Shown here in pieces: positions 33,865-41,750 of a DNA stretch of 41,750 bases. A program made the translations under genes and the position numbers. How positions within the stretch are numbered: the stretch's first letter is position 1; each line of letters opens with the position of its first letter. This stretch comes from Nymphaea colorata (taxonomy: Eukaryota; Streptophyta; Magnoliopsida; Nymphaeales; Nymphaeaceae): positions 1 to 41,750 of the forward strand of contig NW_022204766.1 of NCBI RefSeq assembly GCF_008831285.2, in the 5' to 3' direction. Below the pieces are notes generated by a model. That model made no database searches and was not told where the DNA came from. It was given only the letters and a program-made list of their open reading frames with translations.

Positions 33865-34200
33865 ATGGAACACTTATCAAAATTAATTAAAGAAAAGTGC
33901 AGTACTAAACACATCTTATATTACAAGCTTGGCCCACATAAGTAAAAGCTAGTTATGACCTGTCTTGGCCGATGTTTCCTGAGGATTATGAGGCGAAAGA
34001 AGTCTTAAAAGCCCCAAAAGGTTATACCTGCTGTTGGGAAAACAGGCTTGGAAAACAGTGATTACGACTAGGGTGATTGGCAGTCTCCTAACATTTTTCG
34101 CAACGCGTATGGCTACTGTCGGCCTGTCCCTTGCGCAAAGGTATGCCTTTTGTGCTCCTCACCGTATGTTATTATTTGGCTTTGCTTTAGAGCCACTTGA
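33865..34200 (+). CDS. MEHLSK-gene X ORF at the unit 5/6 junction (111 aa)
   Basis: Starts at the palindrome ATG (MEHLSKLIKEKCSTKHILYY). It runs on in the same frame through KLGPHKEKLVMTC into the gene X sequence: GRCFLRIMRRKKSEKPQKVI, PAVGKTGLENSDYDEGDW, and a Cys-rich tail (CAKVCLLCSSPYVIIWLCF). The match to the left copy at 24909-25184 is in frame over the whole shared part. That argues this is, or was, a real gene, and that the shorter MEHLSK ORFs in units 2-5 are deletion derivatives. Function unknown. Confidence 0.5.
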
Positions 34201-34238
34201 GACTTTCCCCCTATGCGAGGGAAGGCCATTGACTTCCG

Positions 34239-34478
34239 TCAAGCGGTTCTAAGCTAGTTGAACTTTGGTCTTTGAGGTGCTTTATCGGGGTTTGTGCTGT
34301 CCGTGGCCATCTTAAATTTGATTGAAGTTGTATGCTTTGCGCTTAATTTGTATTCCTTCGTATCTAGGGTGGCCCTAACTGAGAAGTATACTTACGAAAG
34401 AACTTTGCTGTCATAGACTTCCTTTGTTTCCTCCCTCACGAGCATCATTATAAATATGCAGTCGCCCACTAGAAACAT
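34239..34478 (-). CDS. B2 gene, copy 6 (79 aa)
   Basis: Same size as copy 5 with the 9-nt insertion; open frame to TGA 34239-34241. The ATG-containing block is again duplicated just upstream. Confidence 0.5.
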
Positions 34479-34721
34479 ATGAGTCGCCCACTAGAAACAT
34501 ATGAGTCGCCTCACTTTAGGCAAAAGGACTAGCGCGAAGACAATGCTACTTGTCGAGCAGCATGTCAAGGCAAGTCTCCTTTTTTCCTCTCTTCGGCAAG
34601 TCATCATGGACTTTCCTTGATAGCGCTCAATCTTATCCGGGCTGACTTTGCACAGCATCAATATTCTTATGAAAAATCGTAAAAATGGGGATGATTGATG
34701 GGATTGAGATCATACTTTACT

Positions 34722-35048
34722 TCAAAATTCGTTGAGGAAAATCGTTCCGTATCTATTTGGAGGAGGAGTGTAGTAAATAATGACATCTAATTTGTTGAAT
34801 TGATATTCGTGAATAATGCTGGCTTCTTTTAAGTTGGTACCGCTAACGCTGATCCTTGCTTCCTCCGCGGGATCTGGGTTGTTACTGATTTTATTTCCAT
34901 CCTCGATCAGGTATTTTGTGTAAGACTTTCCTTCCCTAGTGATGTATTGGAGTGTGGCAAGCAAATATCCTTAAGGGATAAGGACTGGGATCTGTTTGAC
35001 GGTCACAAGGTACCTGGCCTTGAGGAACTTGGTGGCAGTTCTAAGCAT
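34722..35048 (-). CDS. B1 gene, copy 6, most diverged (108 aa)
   Basis: MLRTATKFLKARYLVTVKQI, PVLIPEGYLLATLQYITREG, KSYTKYLIEDGNKISNNPDP, ARISVSGTNLKEASIIHEYQ, ending ..YYTPPPNRYGTIFLNEF at TGA 34722. One UAA (Glu) in IPEGY, where the other copies have Tyr or Phe. Closest to copy 5. Confidence 0.75.
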
Positions 35049-35831
35049 GATACTTAATTTGATTATACAAAGGTAATCGCTAATCCGGCTTAAGGTGAAT
35101 ACCGTCTCTCAAAATACACCCTATTTTTCGCAGACCATACTTAGATTACCCATGAGATCATCGGTATGCGTTTGTCTTTTCGTCGGAGTTCGTGCTTATG
35201 GCCTCTTCGTGGTTTTTTGGTATCGTAAGTTTTCGCATGTAAGACTGAAATGAAACTCGAAAAGATTAAAAATGGCTCAAAATATAACAATCACATTTCG
35301 ACGGCTTTGCCATCAAAGACATGTTTCTACCCAATTACATCAAAGATCATGTCTGCCTTAATATCTTCTGATGTTCTTGATTCTCAAGAAATAATGATGA
35401 AGATTGCTACGAATCAGGATTCCTGTGCCTCTTTCAGCTCGCGCACTCCTTCGGCCTCTATTTCCATACAGCCTTTAGGACTTTATCCCTTTTTCTTCTT
35501 TGCAAGTTTGATCTACGGCGATCAAAGTGACGGCTGATGCGCGATGCGGGAAATACGGCACACTGTAAATGCTTACGGAGGGGTTTACTTTTGTCTTTTG
35601 TTTGCCAATACTTCCATGGAGAGTAAACGCCGAGACACGTGCAGCCAAATGAAAAATGGGCTCATAACTCTTCCCGTGCGATTGGTAAGGCGGCCAAAAA
35701 GTTGATAAAACCCTTCTAAGAGCATCGTGAGGCATAATGATGGATTCATTCCATGATATACATACAGCATGAATGGTTTAATGATAATTGAGGGCTTGAG
35801 ACTAATCGATATAATTCATAATTGTTCCATC

Positions 35832-36344
35832 ATGGAAACTCCGAAAAACAATATAAAATAAGTAAGATTGCCTGCTTTGCGACAGTCTTCCGAGCATAAG
35901 ATCGTCCCTTCGACAAAGCTGGATAGTTTCAAGCGCGATATCAGCTCAGTAAACATCAGCCAACCATTAAAGAATATCTCTAAACTCAAAAACATTGAAC
36001 TACTCGTCCCTACCACTAAGACTTTGCTTAAAAGTGGGGCAACATTCAGTAGAAGCCATTTGACTGATAAACTTGATGGCATATAAACCCTTGATACCAT
36101 CAAATATTCTAAACTACTCAAAAAGGCAAGCAAGCTCTCTTCCCATCCAATAGAAGATATCAAAGGAAAAAATATTTAAAAAGAAAACCTTTCGCATGCC
36201 GGCATACAGCCTTCGATTTAGCCTAAAATATATGACTAAAATGAATCTGAAGATGATGAATTACGTCGTTCAATCAGTCAATTTTACCAAAATTTCCTTT
36301 CAACAGGAGTAACACTTAAGTCAATTGATTTGTAATAGGGCTGA
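35832..36344 (+). CDS. unknown Ser/Lys-rich protein, 170 aa
   Basis: Intact frame from the ATG in the last palindrome to TGA 36342-36344: METPKNNIKEVRLPALRQSS, SQPLKNISKLKNIELLVPTT, ENESEDDELRRSISQFYQNF, ending TLKSIDLEEG. Hydrophilic, no membrane segment, no recognised domain, no intron. Its start codon is the right arm of the array's terminal palindrome, so its promoter lies in repeat DNA. 26 bp upstream of the next plus-strand gene. Confidence 0.7.
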
Positions 36345-36370
36345 TTTGTTATTTGTTCACTATAATCAAT

Positions 36371-38158
36371 ATGATAAAACATAAATAATCAAAGTAAGTA
36401 GAAATAAGAAGAAAACTTGCACAAAGTTGCATCAGCAGGCCTTAAGAATTCGAAGAGATTATATCTAACTTGGTTGGACAACGCGAAAGGCTAGAAAACG
36501 ATCTGAGCATATTGCGGGAAAAAGTAGTAACACTTCAGCAGAAGTAAGCTCAAAGGCAAGTCACACGAAATATCCGTAAAAGACCATCTGCTGCAAAAAA
36601 CCAGACCAATTATCGATAATAACTGAATAAAAAGTACGAATAGCTCAAGCATTGGCAAAAGTTATCTTTGAAGGCAATGAAAAATACGAGAATATAACTC
36701 TAATACAGAACATTTCTAGACAAGATAGCTTGTCTTGAGCAGTAAATAAAAACAGCTTTAGGACAGCTTAATGACGAATACATCATTAATAAAAGACTAA
36801 TGAAAGCACTCAAAATTGATACGAAAAATGAAAAAAAATCCAATAGCGCTCAAGAGTCTATCGAACAATAGAACCAGTTATTAAAAAAAAAGATTTACTT
36901 CATGAAAAAAATAGCTGATGAATCCACAAACAAAGAAATATATCTTCAAAATTACTTTATTGACATAAAAGAAAAAGATAGGGAATCTAAGATGAAAGAA
37001 AGAGAAATGGAAAGCCGACTTCGAAAAACATCAGTTGATATAAGAAAAAGTATAGGAAGGGTCAAGACATAAGCAAAAAAATCATAAAAAGCTGAAAGTT
37101 ACCCAAATGTATTTGATTAAATCATTGACTATGAACCATTTATCGATTAAAATACGACCAAAGATGAAATTTACCAGATCGAAGGCAAACTAAATCGTCT
37201 ATAAGGAAAATGGAGATCGTCAATTGACGACATCTAAAACAATTTTCTTAACAATTACTCAAACGAAGACTTATCTTGCGTAAGATAGGGATCGAAACTG
37301 ACCTATGGTAAAGAGTTTTAAATTATCATCGAAACAATGAAGTCTAAGTTTGAGGAACTGAGTGAAATTAACAAAAAGAAGCTAGAGTTATATTTGCAAA
37401 TTGCTTAAGTAAAAGAATAGAAATAATCAAAAGATAATAATCCTTCTACTAAGCTGAAGAACCACAAAAAGAAATTTACAACTTAAATACATTTTAATCG
37501 AAGTGAGAACCTTACTCCATTAAAAAGATCAAGATTGCACTCTGTTGCACTTTAGAACGAGATAGATATAGTCAAGCTTCCGACTAAGGCATACACCCAG
37601 CAATAGATTCAGACTTAACACACTCATTACCATGATTAAGAGCCTTTAAGAAGGTAGTTTATTGGACATATAAATGAAAATAGCTTCTTCGACCGAAATC
37701 TATTGATGTAAGAAAAACAATCGACGTTAAAAACTCTCTAGATATATTATTCTGATCGTGGTATTGCAACAATAAGTGCATGCTACAATATCCATACGAA
37801 CAATACCACTAAAAATAGCAATCAACCCAGTATATCAGAGGATTTTATAAAGAATTATTGTAAAGTTCATGTAATTGATACAAATCCTGATGACTTTATC
37901 AGGTATTTCAAGGTTAGATATCATACAGCATAGAATAGGATAACTCAAATCAAGATAGTTACCCACAAAAATATAAAAAATGGATGGGGTGATGCCAAAA
38001 TTAAAGGAGAAGAGATATAGTATAATGAAGAAGTCTAAAAAGAGATAATATTCGATATTAATCAAGATGAATATCCAGTAAGCATCTTTTGTTCGCATAT
38101 CCAGAAAGGGCCTTATTGGTATCTATGCGGATTTGGCGTGGAGATAAATGATCTTTGA
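36371..38158 (+). CDS. coiled-coil protein with C-terminal beta domain, 595 aa
   Basis: One uninterrupted frame of 596 codons from ATG 36371 to TGA 38156-38158, despite many A runs. Residues about 25-330 are coiled coil (SNLVGQRERLENDLSILREK, ERMESRLRK-like KEREMESRLRKTSVDIRKSI). After a basic linker (KLKNHKKKFT, PLKRSRLHS) a compact C-terminal domain follows (DFIKNYCKVHVIDTNPDDFI, RITQIKIVTHKNIKNGWGDA, HIQKGPYWYLCGFGVEINDL). I do not recognise the domain. About 45 UAR codons are sense here. Confidence 0.8.
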
Positions 38159-38218
38159 TTATATAGTCTTTTCATTTATTTTCATGATGATGAGTAAAGA
38201 TAATCAAGCATACACATA

Positions 38219-39727
38219 TCAAGGAGAAAGGGAACGCTGTTGTTGGAAGGGCCTATCTTTGAATATGCCACTGACGAGTCTATTCAATCGATCATCATCT
38301 TGTTTTTCTCCTTAGCTATTAACAAGCATGAGTGTGCTGAGTTATTATCGAGCATGAAGCACATTTCTTTCGTTGGTTATCTTCCTTCCTAACAGTTTTT
38401 AAACTTCATTTGTAATGCTTTTACAAATTTGGTAATCCTTGTAGATATTTTTATAGTTGTTTGTTAGTGTTTCGTTGCTCTTGGAAATAAGATCAATCCT
38501 TTGCTCTAACTATTGAATGTGCTGAGCCATTCTCTTGTTATCATCTTGCATCAACCTGAACTTCAGCATCTGACTTGTCAGTTACTTTCTCGTGATGTCC
38601 AGCTAGGTCTCAAGTTGGATAATTTTATTGGTGGGATTTACATGGTGGCCTTATGCTTCTATCTCTTTTCTCATTTTTTATTCTCGTTTGGCCATCAACT
38701 CTCGAACTTTTTTCATGTTAAGATAGGGTACCTTAGCTTACTGTTTGTTCGTTCTTATTTGCTGAACTTTATCGGGGAAGAGTATGGAAAGTTAGGGACA
38801 ATCAAATTATTAGCTGTCCTCGCTATCTTAGTTGTAATTCTATTCATCAACTTCCTTGATGAGTTCTCTTTGGACTATATGGAAGATATAATACGCTTGA
38901 CGAAGTTAAGAGTGGTATTGAGAGGGTTTGATTGAGAAATGTTGAGGTTGGATATGTTATTTCTCATTTGAATCATGCTCTGTCCAACTTTATTCTCATT
39001 ATCCTGCTAAAGCTCCGCCAAGATCATGCTGTTATTGCCCGGATTTTAGAAATTTCTATCATCGTTTAGTATCATCATCGTCATATTTTTAACTTAATCC
39101 TTCTTTCTTTACACTTCTTACTTCATGTGCTGAATTTATCATTAATTACGACATTGATCCTCAGTAATTTTTCTTTTTCCTCTGTCAGTTTTCGTATCTG
39201 CTATCTTTGAAGATTCAGCATATCAAGAAGTTGTTCCTGTTCTTTATGTGCCGATAAAGCGAAATCTGTTGGCGAAATGATCTCAATTAAGAACAATCTA
39301 CCTCTTTGTACTTAGTTACCAGTCCTGATAAATAGTCCACCTATCCAATCTTTTAGTAAAATTTATGTAACTGCAGTTCCATTTTCGTATTTTCTTCTTG
39401 GAGTTTCTTAAATTATTCAACAAGGAGCAAGTAAGTCTCTCGTTCGTTCTCATATGTCTGGTTTACAATCTTTTCTAAAACGAGGATCTGTCCTTCCAAA
39501 GTGAAGACCTCATCACGTAATCTCTCTTTTACTGTTTCCTCCTTGGAGCTGCGCAGAATATCAGTCAATGTCTTCACAACTCGATGACTGTCACCCACCT
39601 TCTCACTCAATTTTATCAGGGCAGCCTTGTGGAGTTGGCCCAAAGCGGTAGCCTCTTTCAATTCAAGCCGTAGCTTCCTGTTTTATTTCTGGAGGTATTC
39701 GACATCAAGGTTTCCGTGGTTGTTCAT
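38219..39727 (-). CDS. coiled-coil protein, 482 aa
   Basis: From ATG 39727 (MNNHGNLDVEYLQKENRKLR) to TGA 38219-38221. Largely coiled coil: KERLRDEVFTLEGQILVLEK, QRELIKEVDEENYN, REEKMRKEIEAEGHHVNPTN, IQELEQRIDLISKSNETLTN. Three introns of exactly 20 nt at 39282-39301, 39130-39149 and 38875-38894 give 483 codons with stop and no other correction. The tail SGIFKDRPFQQQRSLSP is basic. A role in cilia or basal bodies would fit such a protein but is not shown. Converges on the 595-aa gene with 60 bp between stops. Confidence 0.8.
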
Positions 39728-39774
39728 TTAAATTATAAATCAATTAATATGGATTAATATTAACAAACCAGATA

Positions 39775-41365
39775 TCACTTCTCGCTTATTAATTTTTTCA
39801 TCATGAGTCTGAACTATTATCTCGAAATCTTGATAGGGCCAACATTACCTAACCATCGCTATTAGCATCAAAGCCTTTCAACATTTCCCGATAGGATTCC
39901 TCAGAGATATTCTAGCCAAGTCTTTGCTTTAATTACGTTGCAGAAATCTTTCCGCTTTTGTCAGAGTCGAGATAATTAAAAGCTATGTCCAGATTTTACT
40001 CAGACACAACAATTTAAAAATTAGTTGCAGCTATCACAAACTCTTAATCTATGGAAAAATACATGAATAGTCGATATATCCAGAGTGGTTCGTATCGATC
40101 TTCTTGAATACTGCCTCGGCAATAGCTGCAGCTTCACGTCTGTTTGTCTTAAGATATCTCATAATCCCTTCTGTCATCTCCTATTCACTTAAAACACCGT
40201 CGCCGTTAAGGTCCAAAGTTTTAAAGCATTGCTGAAGCTAGATAGCATCTTGACCCGACTTCACAAAGTTTACAATGAATGTTATGATCCCATCTTGCAA
40301 CGATTTGCTCTTTAGGTCCTGAAGTAGATGAAATGTACTTTGAAGTTCTTGAGATTTGAGAGACAATTAATCATGTTTTTTTGGTCAAGTTCATTGCCAG
40401 TTATCTTTGACTTTTCGACTGATATGCTGTCAAACCAGGAGCTTTTTAAAATATCCCCAGTTGTTATTCTTTATTTGATATTCCTTGCCAGCATTTGCTT
40501 GATTAGCTTTTTCGCTTATGAGCTAACCATTCCCCAGATGGGCTTTTTGAACTAAACATTACCATCTTTGACTCTTTCCAATATCTATATATCTGAGCTG
40601 CCTTTAAAGGGAGGCTATCCTGAAAGCATGATGTACAGAATGACTCCTAATGACCAAACATCGCATTTTTCGTTATAGCATCGCGACAGCACCTATGGAG
40701 CAATGTAGTATGAAGTTCCTACTCGCTTGCGTTATACACATTCAGAAGTTGCGAACTATAATGCGCTTCCAAGATCTACTATCTTCAATGCTCCTGAAAC
40801 CGGGTCATACATGATATTCTATGGCTTCAAGTCACTAAATTTTTAGATGTATACCGATGCATAAAACGGTTCTCATGCATATACCTAACCGCTCCGACTA
40901 TATCGTAGAATATTTTCTTGGCAACTGCCTATGTGAAGTACTTGTTTTCGATTATTACATCAAAAAGCTCTCTGCCTGGGCAAAGTTATGCCAGTATGTA
41001 GATATAGTCATTATCTTCGATGTACTCATACATTTTCATGATGTTGGGATGGTCCTACATGATTTATTTGCTTACTAATTCGCGCAGAATGTTGAATTCG
41101 TTTATTATCATCTTCTCCAGTCTGATATTCTTGCGCCTTTAGATCTTCTTCATCGCTCGTATGTTATCTAAGTTATCTGGAGCAAACTTGTGAGGATGGT
41201 CTTGACCTTGAAAACCTCAGAAAAGGAACCCTTACCAATCTTTTCGATAAATTCATACTCTGCCCGTGGATCCATATTCTTTTTCATTTTGACCATATTA
41301 TGGTACAGAAATACGGGCTCATCTGAGCTGGCAGGCTTTTCGGTTTTTATGCATGCGACTCCCAT
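39775..41365 (-). CDS. calcium-dependent protein kinase with four EF-hands, 496 aa
   Basis: N-terminus MGVACIKTEK has Gly2 and Cys5, a typical myristoylation plus palmitoylation site. Kinase landmarks: GKGSFSEVFK (P-loop), IRAMKKI (ATP Lys), HRDLKPENIM, VDLGSA (DLG instead of DFG), [28 protein letters not shown]. EF-hands: DLNGDGVLSEEE, DTNHSGYIDYSEF, DSDKSGKISATEL, DANSDGEISREEF. Five introns of exactly 20 nt: 41187-41206, 40835-40854, 40319-40338, 40043-40062 and 39829-39848. Each one restores a known motif, and the spliced length is exactly 497 codons. The Glu in KPEN, APE and position 12 of EF-hands 2-4 is coded by UAA or UAG. Ca2+ binding should relieve autoinhibition, as in other CDPKs. 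Confidence 0.95.
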
Positions 41366-41673
41366 ATTAATTATTATTCTGTTAATTACTTCAGAAAAGC
41401 TGTAAATTATTATGTTATGAAGTTTTGAAGCCATTTGCAGAATTGATTTACCTGGGGTCAAATTTAAGTCATCGGAAAAGTCGTTCCGAACATCAAATAC
41501 GGCTCATCATTTTAAACTTATCTTTTAGCTTATTTATCTTTTCGAAATAGGAAACAGTCATTAACATCATATATGTCATGTTTCAAATATGAAGCTCAAA
41601 AAGGAAGAGCAAATGCTGGTGATTGCTTCTGTAAAATATATATCAATCAATGCATATTTTCTAGAAAAAATAA
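41366..41673. other. right subtelomeric spacer
   Basis: 308 bp between the kinase start codon and the telomere. The kinase frame stays open upstream to about 41461 (YSFSEVINRIIIN..), but MGVAC is the better start because of its acylation site. No gene, repeat or RNA seen; it must contain the kinase promoter. Confidence 0.6.
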
Positions 41674-41750
41674 GGGGTTGGGGTTGGGGTTGGGGTTGGG
41701 TTGGGGTTGGGGTTGGGGTTGGGGTTGGGGTTGGGGTTGGGGTTGGGGTT
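41674..41750. repeat. right telomere, G4T2 repeats
   Basis: GGGGTT repeats to the last base, the G-rich strand at a 3' end. One unit is GGGTT (41698-41702), a one-base variant inside an otherwise regular tract. Confidence 0.98.

Larger units (their letters stand above)
24944..35837. repeat. tandem array of six 1.76-1.97-kb units
   Basis: Six head-to-tail copies. Distances between the same palindrome in successive copies are 1760, 1759, 1764, 1790 and 1967 bp. Copies 1-3 are almost identical; copies 4, 5 and 6 diverge progressively, mainly inside the B1 and B2 genes. Copies 1 and 6 have a longer head (gene X sequence), while 2-5 have a shorter one. Each unit contains, on the minus strand, genes B1 and B2. 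It also holds about 780 bp of strongly conserved DNA without a convincing gene and a C-run/TCCC microsatellite. The array stops exactly inside the last palindrome, at the start codon of the gene at 35832. No transposase, integrase or target-site duplication was seen. Confidence 0.95.

Noticed and set aside
24944-35837. Array as a CRISPR or as a transposon cluster
   Set aside because: Units are 1.8 kb without spacers; no transposase, integrase, terminal inverted repeats at both ends or target-site duplication.

Overview
The window is a complete macronuclear chromosome of a ciliate. It opens with CCCCAA repeats (1-79) and closes with GGGGTT repeats (41674-41750). UGA is the only stop codon. UAA and UAG are sense codons, and wherever they fall at a position that is invariant in a known family, that position is Glu rather than Gln: EF-hand position 12, the kinase APE and HRDLKPEN motifs, and the zinc-ligand and catalytic Glu of a carboxypeptidase. 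UAR=Glu is known from peritrich ciliates, so a peritrich or close relative is the best guess (inference). Read with the standard code, almost every gene here looks fragmented.

Introns are tiny and nearly uniform. Every intron I could confirm from protein continuity is exactly 20 nt, GT...AG. The genome is extremely compact: neighbouring genes are mostly 1 to about 200 bp apart, often convergent.

Layout. 0.1-5.9 kb: degenerate protein kinase, unknown gene, MORN-repeat protein, secreted DOMON-like protein, unknown gene. 5.9-12.8 kb: one giant coiled-coil gene (minus). 12.9-19.5 kb: conserved housekeeping block with an ITFG1/TIP homologue, a zinc-ribbon protein, a small TIM chaperone, a mitochondrial S-adenosylmethionine carrier, OST48, NAC-alpha, a small unknown and a His-rich membrane protein. 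19.65-24.5 kb: cytosolic carboxypeptidase (tubulin deglutamylase family) and an unknown gene. 24.9-35.8 kb: six tandem units of about 1.76-1.97 kb. Each carries two small minus-strand genes (B1, B2) whose coding sequence diverges between units far more than the surrounding DNA. 35.8-41.4 kb: two plus-strand genes, a coiled-coil gene and a calcium-dependent protein kinase, all intact.

Several genes (MORN, DOMON-like, coiled-coil, ITFG1, small TIM, carboxypeptidase) need single extra bases to stay in frame, nearly always inside a short A or T run. Others (15.44-19.5 kb and 35.8-41.4 kb) need none. Consensus error in patches is the simplest explanation; decay or slippage are alternatives. Coordinates of the affected genes are spans from start codon to TGA, with interruptions described in the entry.
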